Shown: positions 42,505-52,078 of the stretch, in pieces
How positions within the stretch are numbered: the first letter of the stretch is position 1
Layout: each line of letters begins with the position of its first letter
NCBI RefSeq assembly: GCF_010894405.1
Contig: NZ_JAAIYA010000018.1
Location: 62,001 to 126,000, forward strand
Direction: 5' to 3'
DNA: 64,000 nucleotides
Source of the DNA: Pyxidicoccus caerfyrddinensis
Lineage (GTDB): Bacteria; Myxococcota; Myxococcia; Myxococcales; Myxococcaceae
The notes under the pieces: generated by a model
Told to the model about the DNA's origin: nothing
Seen by the model: only the letters and a program-made list of their open reading frames with translations
Databases searched by the model: none
Program-made: the position numbers and the translations under genes

Positions 42505-45234
42505 ATGGTGCCAGCGGTTCGAAGTCGGGCTCCCGGTTCGTGTGGGGGGAGGATTCTTCTCGGGCGACTGGTCGCCCTCGTGCTCGTCTCCTCGGTGTTG
42601 GTCCTCGTTGGGGTGTATGTGTTTCGGCGTCCAAGGCCACCGGGAGTCGCGTCGCTTCCTCTCGCACGCGAGCGCTGGACCTCTCTGGTCGGGGCAAGGG
42701 AGTCCCTCGCAGGCCAGGTGCTGGACTTGTGGGAGGACCTCCATTCCGCGTGCGCAACGGAAGAGCCTTTGCGCGAGGAGGCACAGCCCGAGGCGCTCAA
42801 CGCATTCCTCGCGCAGCTCGACGCCGAGGCGCGCAGCGCGGAGGACCGACGCCTGCTGGCCTTCTTCCGGGAGCGGGCTCGGCGCGGCACGCTACTCGGG
42901 AGCTGCCACCGGAATCCGCAATTCAAAGGGCTGGAGCTCAGCGAACTCCGCTATGTCCGCGATGACGAGGCAGGGCAGGGCGCCCCCGCGTTCCTGGAAC
43001 TCCACGGGCCGCCGGGCTTCTCCGTGGCCGGCATGACGGTGCGCATCTTCCGTGGCCGTACCCCGGTGCGGGAGCACGTGCTGCCGGAAGGAACAGTCAT
43101 TCCACCGGATGGGTACCTCCTCGTGTCGAACGCAGCTGAGGTGCTGGGGGCGGATCGCTCCACCCGCACCCCGGTGGACGTCCAGGTGGCCTACGACGGC
43201 GGGGACTGGCTGCCCGCCGCTCCCGACTCCGGGGTGACGCTCGTCATGGATGATCCCCGCGCGCCGGGGAACGCTCCCGAGGTGGTGGACTCCGTGCGCT
43301 ACAACCCGTCCGGCGCCACGGACCTGGCTTCATGGTGGGAGCCCACGTCCCCGCCAGGCCAGGGCGTGGGCGAGGAGCTGCCCGCGCCGGGGTTGCCCTT
43401 CCCGGGGAAGACGGATCCGGTCTGGGGGCTGTCGCGCGTGGGGCCCGTGGACCTGGATGCCAACCACGTGGACTTCCTGGTGGCCTCCCTCACGCCCGGG
43501 AGCGCGAACGAGGAACTCTGGTTCGATGACGACCACCGCCTGCCGGCGGCGCTCCGCCCACGCATCGACGAGGTGATGCCGAACACGAATGGCTTCAAGG
43601 ACGAGAACAGCTTCGTCGAGAGCAGGGGGCTGGCAGGGCAGCGGTGGCGGGCGGGCCCCGGCAAATACGAGCTCATCGCCATGAACGGGGGCGGCCCGGG
43701 AGCGCACGGCGAGCAGCGCAACTTCGTAGAGCTCACCGGAAGCATCCCCGAGGGCGGCACCTTCGTCACGGCGGACTCACCGCGGCTGCCCGAGGCCTAT
43801 GGCGGCGTGGTGCCGGACCAGGAGGTTCACTGCACGGACCTGCGTCCGCCCAGCCTGCTCTGCGGCGGGACGGGGGCATCCCAGTGGGACTGGTTGGGCA
43901 ACTATCAGAGCGCGGGCGTCGCCCTCGTGTACTGGGTCAGCCCGAAGCGGAGGATCATCGTCGACTCGCTGCGCTGGTCCCCGGACCTGCCGGAGACGGT
44001 GAACGTCTTCCGTCAGGGGGAAGGGCTCGCGCCGACGGAGCCGTCGTCGCCCGCCACCTCGTTCTCCCGCTTCGGCGTGGACACGCACGTGGACCAGGCC
44101 GACTTCAAGCACGCGGACCCCTCGCCTGGACGGGCCAACACCGAGCCTCAGGTCGCCGGAGGGCTCCGAAGCCGCGATGGCGCGAGCTTTCCCCACGTGG
44201 GCGAGGCGCCTCCGGGCGCGAACGGGCGGGTCGTGCTCTTCGACCAGACCAAGCGGCAGAAGGCGGGCGCGACGGGCCATTGGATCGTCACGGAGAACGG
44301 GGACTACACCGACTGGGCGTGGCAGCTCTACCACGCAGGCTACGAGGTGCGTGCCACGGGCACGGGCAATACAGGTGTCACGGAGGCCCTGACCGCGGAT
44401 GCGCTCCAGGGCGTGCACGTGCTCGTCATCCCCGAGCCGCAGACGCCCTATTCGGATGCGGAGAAGGCCCTGCTTCGGGACTACCTCCAGGCGGGAGGTT
44501 CGCTGTTCTTCATCGCCAACCATCCCGGCTCGGACCGTGACAGCGATGGTTGGGACTCCAGCCGCATCTGGAACGAGAACCTGGACTTCGATGCGCTGAC
44601 GGGCGCCGCGCTCGTCAACGCGCAGTGCATTGGCGAGAACATCGTGACCCGGGCGACGCGGGAGGCCGCCGACCATCCCGTCCTCCGGGACGTGATGACG
44701 CCTTCGTGCGCCACCGGTTCCAAGGGGTGCACCCTGTCGGAGTCGGCGCTGTTCCGGCCGCCGGGTGTCGGCATCTATTCGGGCGCCTTCATCGCCTTGT
44801 CGGACGCGGCCCCGTCGGGCATCACGCAGCGGTGGCCGCTGCTCGAGGGGACGCGCCCCACCATCGGGCGCGATCCCCACCGGCTGGATGGCTACGCGGG
44901 CGCTCCGCCCATCGAGCGGTACGCGGTGGCCCTCCAGACGCGGTGGGGCCCGGCGCCGGGCGGGCGCATCGTCCTGCTGGGGGACTCGGCGGTGCTCAAC
45001 GACGGTGGCTCGGCCGACTACGCCACCTATGCCGCGTCCCTCGCGTACAACGCCTATGGCATGGCCTTTCGGAACGCGCTGTTCGGCGTGAACACCCTCC
45101 ACTGGCTGGCCGGCCGGCCCTCCGTCCCCGCGTCCGAGGTCCCACCCAGCCTGGTTCCAGCGCCCGAGGCACCCAGCGAGAAGCGGGGCGTCGCCCGGCG
45201 CAGGTCGCCGGAATCCCGGGGCGGTGCCCGGTAG
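42505..45234 (+). CDS. Membrane-anchored lamin-tail-domain protein with GATase/DUF4350-like C-terminus
   Basis: A 909-residue protein with one N-terminal membrane helix (about 18-40, LLGRLVALVLVSSVLVLVGV), mostly outside the cytoplasm. Residues 140-270 form a lamin-tail-domain-like unit (FLELHGPPGFSVAGMTVRIF, LPEGTVIPPDGYLLVSN). A second related unit follows at 350-440. Residues 560-860 resemble the GATase1-like/DUF4350 fold (LQGVHVLVIPEPQTPYSDAE, YLQAGGSLFFIANHPGSDRD). An AAGGAGG stands ten bases before the ATG. It is convergent with a clostripain-like protease. The biological role is unknown. Confidence 0.75.
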   Translation: MVPAVRSRAPGSCGGRILLGRLVALVLVSSVLVLVGVYVFRRPRPPGVASLPLARERWTSLVGARESLAGQVLDLWEDLHSACATEEPLREEAQPEALNAFLAQLDAEARSAEDRRLLAFFRERARRGTLLGSCHRNPQFKGLELSELRYVRDDEAGQGAPAFLELHGPPGFSVAGMTVRIFRGRTPVREHVLPEGTVIPPDGYLLVSNAAEVLGADRSTRTPVDVQVAYDGGDWLPAAPDSGVTLVMDDPRAPGNAPEVVDSVRYNPSGATDLASWWEPTSPPGQGVGEELPAPGLPFPGKTDPVWGLSRVGPVDLDANHVDFLVASLTPGSANEELWFDDDHRLPAALRPRIDEVMPNTNGFKDENSFVESRGLAGQRWRAGPGKYELIAMNGGGPGAHGEQRNFVELTGSIPEGGTFVTADSPRLPEAYGGVVPDQEVHCTDLRPPSLLCGGTGASQWDWLGNYQSAGVALVYWVSPKRRIIVDSLRWSPDLPETVNVFRQGEGLAPTEPSSPATSFSRFGVDTHVDQADFKHADPSPGRANTEPQVAGGLRSRDGASFPHVGEAPPGANGRVVLFDQTKRQKAGATGHWIVTENGDYTDWAWQLYHAGYEVRATGTGNTGVTEALTADALQGVHVLVIPEPQTPYSDAEKALLRDYLQAGGSLFFIANHPGSDRDSDGWDSSRIWNENLDFDALTGAALVNAQCIGENIVTRATREAADHPVLRDVMTPSCATGSKGCTLSESALFRPPGVGIYSGAFIALSDAAPSGITQRWPLLEGTRPTIGRDPHRLDGYAGAPPIERYAVALQTRWGPAPGGRIVLLGDSAVLNDGGSADYATYAASLAYNAYGMAFRNALFGVNTLHWLAGRPSVPASEVPPSLVPAPEAPSEKRGVARRRSPESRGGAR

Positions 45235-45313
45235 CGAAAGTCGTCGTCAGGCCCGCGGAGGTCGTTCGATGAGCTTTCATGAGACCTGGTCTCTTGACCG
45301 AGAGGTGATTGGC

Positions 45314-45329
45314 GCGCGGCCCGCCGCGC
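45314..45329. terminator. Hairpin between convergent genes
   Basis: GCGCGG (45314-45319) pairs with CCGCGC (45324-45329) around CCCG, in the 163-base gap between two convergent genes. A smaller dyad, GAGAC-CTG-GTCTC, lies upstream at about 45281-45293. Probably a terminator. Confidence 0.35.
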
Positions 45330-45397
45330 ATTACCCGGGTATGAGCGCGCACGGGCAGCGTCGGTGACTACCCACCAGACTTCACCCGGTCAGAGGA

Positions 45398-46648
45398 CTA
45401 GGCGTAGGCCGCGATAAAATCGTCCCAGCGTGTTTTCCGCGCGAAGGCCAGCCTGTCGTAGGCGACAGAAATGCGCGTGCGCGGCGTGGGACAATAGATG
45501 CTGACGCCCGTGGCACGCCGCATCGTGTCCCCCCGGTGGGCCTCGGCGACGACGAAGGAGCGCAGCGGCCCCTCCGCCAACTGGCTGGCGACCTTCTCCG
45601 CCAATGCGGGGGCGACCTTCTTCAACTGCTTGAGCAACTGAGCGATCATGTCGCCCAGGTCGATGAACTCCGTCACGGCAAAGGCCTGGGTGTCTTTCAT
45701 CGCCTGCTGCACGGCCAGCTTACCCTCGGGCTTCTTGATGAGCTTCAACAGCACGGCGGCGAGCTCGTCCACGGCCTCGGCCACGGAAGGGGACTTTCTC
45801 AAATCCAGCAGCGACTGCGTCACAGCCTCGCCAGGGTAGGATTCCACGTAGCGCTGGACGATGACCGAGCCCAGCTCTCGCGTGGTCATCTTCGGGTTCT
45901 GCACGAGCTCCTTCAGGATGACGTCGTACGGCCAGCCATCACCAGGCTCGGTCTCTTCGGAGCCGACGACGAAGTCCGTGGTGGACCGCAGCTCATACGC
46001 CAGCTCGATCATGTTCATGAGGCACGCGTCGAAGCCGACCAGGTCAATGCGTCTGCCAGTGGCCTTCTTCACCTCGAGCAGCACGCGCTTGAGCTCCATG
46101 TTGTCGAGGAAGTCGCGGGCGGTATCGTCGTAGCCGATGGCCCTTTGCTTCATCGCCGCCTCCACAGTCGTGGAGAAGAGAGCGCGGCTGTAGCCACGAG
46201 ACATGGCGGCGTGCACGCGCCCCAGCGGAATGGCTCCGCGGGTGCGCTGCGCCCGACGCGAGACCGTCATGCCGAGCTGCTGCATGCGGTCGTACACGTC
46301 GGACTCATCGATGCCAGAGCCGTGATTCCACAGCACCACGAGGTAGCGTCTGGCCGGGTAGTGCTGGATGCCCCAGGTGAAGAAGTTGATGGCGCACTGG
46401 GGATCTCCCGTGTTGGTCGGCCCCAGTTCCTCGACCACGTCCGCCTGGGTCGAGGTGCCCCTGCGCACATGGTAACGGCGGGTGTTCTGGTCGCTCATCC
46501 TGTCCATCTGCACCAGGATGTCGACCTCCTCGGTCGAGCCCGCCTGCTTGAGCTCAGCCAGGTCATCCAGGGCCGCGTCCTCGAGGTTGTTGTCACCGGC
46601 CATCCAGACCATGACCGTCCACTCTTTCTGCGCTCCGTTTCGTCCCAC
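45398..46648 (-). CDS. Clostripain-like cysteine peptidase (C11)
   Basis: A 416-residue clan-CD cysteine peptidase. KEWTVMVWMAGDNNLED is the family N-terminus. Catalytic His109 sits in LWNHGSG and Cys209 in VGFDACLMN, the C11 pair. The frame is open to a TTG at 46681, but a GTG at 46648 (MGRNGAQKEW) is preferred, with an AGAGAG just upstream. No signal peptide is visible, so it is cytoplasmic or exported by another route; an export system is not encoded nearby. C11 enzymes usually cleave after Arg or Lys. Next to the lamin-tail protein, which could be a substrate; this is speculation. Confidence 0.88.
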   Translation of the reverse strand: MGRNGAQKEWTVMVWMAGDNNLEDAALDDLAELKQAGSTEEVDILVQMDRMSDQNTRRYHVRRGTSTQADVVEELGPTNTGDPQCAINFFTWGIQHYPARRYLVVLWNHGSGIDESDVYDRMQQLGMTVSRRAQRTRGAIPLGRVHAAMSRGYSRALFSTTVEAAMKQRAIGYDDTARDFLDNMELKRVLLEVKKATGRRIDLVGFDACLMNMIELAYELRSTTDFVVGSEETEPGDGWPYDVILKELVQNPKMTTRELGSVIVQRYVESYPGEAVTQSLLDLRKSPSVAEAVDELAAVLLKLIKKPEGKLAVQQAMKDTQAFAVTEFIDLGDMIAQLLKQLKKVAPALAEKVASQLAEGPLRSFVVAEAHRGDTMRRATGVSIYCPTPRTRISVAYDRLAFARKTRWDDFIAAYA

Positions 46649-47201
46649 GGCACGCTCTCTCTGTGAGGAAGTTCCCTGCAAGGGTGGGAACGGTGTGCGG
46701 GCGCGGAGCAGTGGGCATGAGGATGACGCGAGTGTCGGGAGTTGGCCCGGAGCTCATCCTGACAGCCGAAGCAGGCACCCGAGGTGCTGGATTGCCCGCC
46801 TCCTCCGGTCCGGGACACGGGAAGTTCGGGTCCGGGGATGCGTGGACGCCTCGGCTACTCACCCTGCCTGCATGCCGCATCTTGTCCGTCGCCAGCTCCC
46901 AGCCGACACGCGCGTGGGGTGGGGCATGGATGCGAAAGCGAATTCTCTTTCCCTCCTGGGGAATACGGACCGCCACCCGGGCGCAGCTCTCAAAAAACAA
47001 TGCCTCCTCCGGCAACACCGTGGCACGCAACCGCTCCCCGACAACGGCGTGTGCAGCACGGGCGAGAGCCACCAGCGCTGCCGCGTTGCTTGTCCCGGCG
47101 GCCAGAGAACATAATGCCAGACACTCTCCCATGCGCCACCAGGGCTCCGGCATCCTGCTGCCCTCGCGCCGCAGGTTCAGCAACTTGGAAAGGAGGAGCC
47201 C
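46649..47201. other. Gene-poor gap before the toxin gene, with weak minus-strand frame
   Basis: 553 bases between the clostripain gene and the AHH nuclease gene. A minus-strand frame from an ATG at 47153 runs through to 46593, into the clostripain gene. Its first 90 residues (ALVALARAAHAVVGERLRAT, then EEALFFESCARVAVRIP) look faintly protein-like. Third-position GC is only about 70 percent and no ribosome-binding site or family is evident. It may be a decayed gene. The gap is less GC-rich than average, as in the toxin island beside it. Confidence 0.3.
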
Positions 47202-47969
47202 GTGTCCGAAGAGAACCACACGAAAGACATCGAGGCCATGCTGCCGCATAAATGCACGGGCTCGGTCGAAGGTGGCAAGTGCTTGAACAGGCATGAGGTC
47301 GGGTTCAAGCAGTACTCCTGCTTCCACAAGTGGCAGGCCTTCGTCCGGGCGACCGAGGACTCCGGGTACTACAACTGGCCCAGGTACGAGAACGAGGCCC
47401 GAGACGAGATGCCCACCACGGACCATCCGTTCTATGCCGGCAAGGGGCGGATCTACTTCGACAACCTGAGCAGACCCCGACAGGGGGACTGGGATGTCGA
47501 CTGGGCTCGACGCAACTTCAAGTACGACTGCAACAAACCCTATTACCACGAGGCCCATCACATCATTCCGGACTCCATCCTGCAGGCCACGCTGGTCAAG
47601 GTCCTCGGCGGACCTGGAGGCTCGCCGGAGCTCGTGCTGACAGCCCGGAACATGCTGTTGGAGCAGAGCTATAACATCAACCACAAGCTGAACATGGTGC
47701 TGCTCCCCATGAACCCCCACGTGGCCAAGGTGCTCAATCTGCCCATCCACCGCCAGCCGGGGCACCCGGACCACAGGACGTATCGGACGCTCGTGGCGTC
47801 GCTCCTGCAGGGCGACTTCGCCGCGGCACTCAAGGATGCGGTGGATCACAAGTCCCCGAAGCCCGGTGACCTCAAGTCCAAGCTCGAAGGTCACGCAAAG
47901 CCTCTCTATATGCAGATTGTCGAGGGCGGTTATGCGTCCCTGGAAGACATGGCCATGGCCGTCTTCTGA
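47202..47969 (+). CDS. AHH-motif nuclease toxin
   Basis: A 255-residue predicted DNase of the HNH/endonuclease VII superfamily. YYHEAHHIIPDS gives the AHH signature (residues 118-120). A later INHKLN (His161, Asn164) and HRQPGHPDHRTY (His183, His188, His191) complete the metal-binding core. The N-terminal 100 residues hold Cys/His pairs (HKCTGSVEGGKC) that may bind zinc. There is no signal peptide, PAAR or VgrG domain, so it is probably a cargo-type type VI effector. The GTG start has AGGAGG five bases upstream. An immunity-type gene follows 30 bases later. GC3 is lower than in surrounding genes, which suggests transfer. Confidence 0.8.
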   Translation: MSEENHTKDIEAMLPHKCTGSVEGGKCLNRHEVGFKQYSCFHKWQAFVRATEDSGYYNWPRYENEARDEMPTTDHPFYAGKGRIYFDNLSRPRQGDWDVDWARRNFKYDCNKPYYHEAHHIIPDSILQATLVKVLGGPGGSPELVLTARNMLLEQSYNINHKLNMVLLPMNPHVAKVLNLPIHRQPGHPDHRTYRTLVASLLQGDFAAALKDAVDHKSPKPGDLKSKLEGHAKPLYMQIVEGGYASLEDMAMAVF

Positions 47970-47999
47970 CGGACGCATCCCCTCCCGGAACCACGGCAC

Positions 48000-48611
48000 A
48001 TGCGAAAGTTCTTCCGTCTCCTCCAACTGGGTCGCTTCAGCGACGAGAGCCTCTGCTTCATCGATGACGGGCCCGCGGGCCTCGGGCTGCACAGGTACTG
48101 CCCGTCCCTCGGCGACAGGGCCGCGCCCTACTACCCCGCCGACGCGCGCATCCAGCTGAGCGAGGAACACCCCGGCATTGAGCTGACCTCGCTGCTGGGC
48201 AACAACGTCAACTACCTCATCGTCTCCCGGGCCTTGCAGGAGACCCTCGCCGCACACTGCCCGAACGTGGAGATCGAATACCTGCCCTTCGACCTCTACG
48301 ACCACCGGGGCCGGCTCTATAGCCGGAACTACTTCATCATCAATCCCATCGGCACGTATGACTGTCTCGATGAGCCGCACAGCGGCATCGAGTACGGGCC
48401 CGATGGCGGCGTCGTCGCCATCCGCACACCCGTGCTCCACCCGGACAAGGTGGCCGGCGCGCCCGCCCTCTTCCGTATGCACCACAAGCCCACGGTGTAC
48501 CTGGTGGACGGAGTGCTGGCGGATGCGCTCCGGGATAAGGCCTTCACGAATGTCGTCCTGGGCGAGCTGAAGCTGTCCACGAACGCGAAGCCCCTCGCTG
48601 GCGGTCCCTGA
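48000..48611 (+). CDS. DUF1629/Imm11-family immunity protein (MXAN_0049-like)
   Basis: A 203-residue cytoplasmic protein matching the DUF1629 (Imm11) immunity family, whose Myxococcus xanthus member MXAN_0049 neutralises an adjacent nuclease effector. Landmarks are NNVNYLIVSRALQETLAAHC, VEIEYLPFDLYD, YFIINPIGTYDCLD and ALFRMHHKPTVYLVDGVLAD. It directly follows the AHH nuclease gene, the same toxin-immunity order. It should bind and block that nuclease. The next gene begins 2 bases after its stop, so they form an operon. Confidence 0.85.
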   Translation: MRKFFRLLQLGRFSDESLCFIDDGPAGLGLHRYCPSLGDRAAPYYPADARIQLSEEHPGIELTSLLGNNVNYLIVSRALQETLAAHCPNVEIEYLPFDLYDHRGRLYSRNYFIINPIGTYDCLDEPHSGIEYGPDGGVVAIRTPVLHPDKVAGAPALFRMHHKPTVYLVDGVLADALRDKAFTNVVLGELKLSTNAKPLAGGP

Positions 48612-48613
48612 AC

Positions 48614-49482
48614 ATGGCCTTGGCCGTCACAGGACTGGGGATGATCTCCAGTGTCGGCTGGGATGCCAGCGCCTCCTGTGCCGCCATCCGTGCCGGGCTC
48701 GTCCGGCCCCAGCCGCTCCCCGGAGTGTCGGTGCTAGACGCCGAGACCCAGCAGCTCGTCCCCCTGGTGGGGCATCCCATCCAGGGCTACACCGAGGGCT
48801 TCGCGCTGCTGGCCCGCTGGGCCCGGCTCACCCAGGGCGCACTGGATGACCTGCTCCGGCAGCGGCGAATCCCCGGTCCGGAGGACGCCCTGTTCTGGCG
48901 GCGCACCCGACTGGTGTGCATTGCCCCCGTCCTGAGCGCCGAGCGCTTCTTCGAAGTCCGCCAGGCGGGGGGCCAGGGCCTCGCGAGCGCCTACACTCAA
49001 CTCCTCCAAGCGAGGCTGTGCAAGCGCATCCCCGTTCCTCCCTGGCGCCTGCTGGGCCTGGGACACTCCGGGCTTGCCGCCGCGCTCCAGGAGGCGGACC
49101 GGGGAATCACTCACGCCGAAGTGGAGCGGTACCTCCTGGTGGCCGTGGACTCCTACCTGGATGCCTACTCGCTGGAGTGGCTCGCTGAGCGCCGGCGGCT
49201 GAAGTCGGCGGACAGGCCCGTAGGCCTGATGCCGGGAGAGGCTGGCGCGTGCCTGCTGGTGGAGTCCCCGCCATCCGCGCGGCGACGGGGAGCCCGTATC
49301 GAGGCCTGGATTGACTCCGCGACGGTGGAGCGGGGGCCAGAATGGGTCTTCCAGGAAGGGGCCTCCCTGGGGCTAGCGCTCTCACGAGCGGGGCTTGGAC
49401 GTTCAGCCTCTGCATGCTCGCCGTCGCCGGCTACGGCCGGTGCTGCGCGAGCAGGCGAGATACGGGAGGCAGGCACCTCGGC
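48614..49482 (+). pseudogene. Ketosynthase/thiolase-like protein, apparently C-terminally truncated
   Basis: The reading frame begins MALAVTGLGMISSVGWDASA and resembles the thiolase-like, beta-ketoacyl-synthase-related proteins found beside type VI effectors; it follows the immunity gene by 2 bases. Family-like sequence ends near 49390 (about residue 260). The same frame stays open to 50083, but from 49483 it runs antisense to a convincing minus-strand gene and the residues there look random. Members are usually longer (350 residues or more), so the 3' part was probably lost by a rearrangement. The active-site Cys of true ketosynthases was not seen. Confidence 0.6.
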
Positions 49483-50154
49483 TCATGAGTTGGCGCCCTC
49501 CTGTCCGGTGCTCTCCGCCCCCGAGCGGGTCTGGCCGAGCGCACCCCGGACGGCGTCGGCCAGCTCACGCACGGGCGTCAGCAATCCGTACATCTCGATG
49601 GTGGTGCGCGGGACGGCGATCACCTCCGCCGACAGGACGCCGTTCTCGATGGAGAAGGTCTCGAAGACGTGGGCCAGGTTCAGCAGGGGCCGCCGCATGC
49701 CCGCGCTGAGGAGGATGGCGCGGGCCCGGGGGGTGACGTTCGTCAGGTTCAGCGCGTCATCGAGGCTGGCATCGCCAAGCTCCTCGTCCTTCACGCCGAA
49801 CAGCTTGAGGAACGTGTCGCCCGCCTTCTCGGGCCGGATGGTCACCTCGCGCGGAAAGCCGTCACCCAGCTTGTGCCGGACGATGGTGACGATGTGGAAC
49901 GTCTTGCCCTGGCCCCGGTGCTCGGTCTCCACGGTGAACGGCCGCCCGGCGTGGCTGCCCTTCAGCTCCAGCGTCCCCGCGGAGTACATGAACCCGGGCG
50001 TTGCCATGAAGCGCCAGCCGCGAGTGGTCGCGAAGTCCTGCCAGGTCTGGAGCTGCTGCTTCCAGTGCTGCCAGCGGACGTAGCCGATGAGGCTCGCGGC
50101 CCCGAGGCCGACTCCGAAGACGCTGGCGAAGATGCCAATTTGTATCCCGGTCAT
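49483..50154 (-). CDS. Membrane-anchored protein of unknown function
   Basis: A 223-residue protein with an N-terminal membrane helix (GIQIGIFASVFGVGLGAASL) and a soluble domain (LQTWQDFATTRGWRFMATP, FTVETEHRGQGKTFHIVTIV). The arrangement of a tether plus a small domain of about 190 residues is common among myxobacterial unknowns. The start at 50154 is preferred; an ATG at 50166 adds four residues. Its 3' end is the point where the truncated ketosynthase-like gene on the other strand loses homology. I do not recognise the family. Confidence 0.75.
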   Translation of the reverse strand: MTGIQIGIFASVFGVGLGAASLIGYVRWQHWKQQLQTWQDFATTRGWRFMATPGFMYSAGTLELKGSHAGRPFTVETEHRGQGKTFHIVTIVRHKLGDGFPREVTIRPEKAGDTFLKLFGVKDEELGDASLDDALNLTNVTPRARAILLSAGMRRPLLNLAHVFETFSIENGVLSAEVIAVPRTTIEMYGLLTPVRELADAVRGALGQTRSGAESTGQEGANS

Positions 50155-50234
50155 TCCCGCGAGCATCCCCGCTCGGCTCGTATCGGCCAACCCCCTCCGT
50201 GCATGAGGGCCTCCGACCGCGCCTGGGCGAGCAG

Positions 50235-51407
<1,173 letters not shown>

Positions 51408-51419
51408 GGTGTGGGAGCC

Positions 51420-51899
51420 TCAGGCCTTCTCGCGTTTGCTTCCGTTCGACTTCTCGATCTCAGCGGCGACTTGTCCGGCGAGCCCTCGCAGGAGCTTGAA
51501 CAGCTGCTTCTGCTCCGAGGCCTCCATGGCGTTGATGGATCGCCGCAGGATGGCCCAGGGCGCCACGTCCACCTGTCGGGCAATCCTGCTTCCGTGCTCG
51601 GTCAACCGGACGCGCCAGACCCGACGGTCCTCCTGGGACTGCTCGCGCTTCACCAGCCCGGCCTCGACCATCCGGTCGACGATGCCCGTCACCGTGGAGT
51701 TCTGGGTCGCCAGCCGGCGCCCCAGCTCCGAGCAGGTCAGCGCCTCGATCTGATCGAGCAGCATGATCACGTTGAGCTGCGTCGGGCTGACGCCCACGCG
51801 CTCGCATTCGCTGCGGGCCAGCCGGCGCCCCTCCGCCTGGAGGTAGATGAAGGTCTCGATGATGAGGTCGAGATCTCGCTCCTTCGCTTTCGGAAACAT
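51420..51899 (-). CDS. MarR-family regulator
   Basis: A 159-residue winged-helix repressor (IMLLDQIEALTCSELGRRL, NSTVTGIVDRMVEAGLVKRE and EDRRVWRVRLTEHG). The ATG at 51899 (MFPKAKERDLDL) is preferred. A longer frame would need a TTG at 51938, and that TTGACT stretch looks more like a -35 box. A TTCGT-N3-ACGAA dyad sits immediately before the ATG. It is the first gene of a MarR-acyl-CoA dehydrogenase operon, so it likely represses both genes and responds to an acyl-CoA or phenolic ligand. Confidence 0.92.
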   Translation of the reverse strand: MFPKAKERDLDLIIETFIYLQAEGRRLARSECERVGVSPTQLNVIMLLDQIEALTCSELGRRLATQNSTVTGIVDRMVEAGLVKREQSQEDRRVWRVRLTEHGSRIARQVDVAPWAILRRSINAMEASEQKQLFKLLRGLAGQVAAEIEKSNGSKREKA

Positions 51900-51912
51900 T
51901 TCGTATAACGAA
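51900..51912. promoter_or_regulatory. MarR operator-like dyad TTCGT-ATA-ACGAA
   Basis: A perfect 5+3+5 inverted repeat directly abutting the MarR start codon. On the minus strand a TTGACT (51938-51933) followed 17 bases later by TAGTTC could form the promoter, placing the transcription start close to or at the ATG. Binding here would block transcription. No Shine-Dalgarno is possible in this layout, so the message may be leaderless. Confidence 0.5.
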
Positions 51913-51940
51913 CTATTGGGTCGAGCGAAGGAAGTCAAGG

Positions 51941-52069
51941 CGCGGCTTCCAGCACGACACGTGGTTCCAGGCGCAGATCGACGGGCGCATGCAGGGCTGG
52001 ACGTTCGGCCTCGGGAGCGTGCAGGGCCCGAGCCAGGGCCCCGCGACAGCTCACGGAATCAGCGGCTAG
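51941..52069 (+). pseudogene. C-terminal remnant of a lost gene
   Basis: A 42-codon stretch ending in TAG at 52067-52069 reads as coherent protein (for example DTWFQAQIDGRMQGWTFGLG, ending ATAHGISG). Third positions are almost all G or C, so it carries coding bias, yet there is no start codon and the frame ends where MarR regulatory sequence begins at about 51940. It looks like the 3' tail of a secreted enzyme gene whose front was deleted when the MarR unit was joined. The family is not identified. Confidence 0.35.
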
Positions 52070-52078
52070 GATGAGGGG

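Noticed and set aside
46593..48485. A 630-residue minus-strand open frame across the toxin region
   Set aside because: Most of it is antisense to the AHH nuclease and immunity genes. Only the part before 47153 might be a decayed gene, noted as a weak feature.
49483..50083. Continuation of the ketosynthase-like frame
   Set aside because: Random-looking residues antisense to a convincing membrane-anchored gene; treated as a truncated gene instead.
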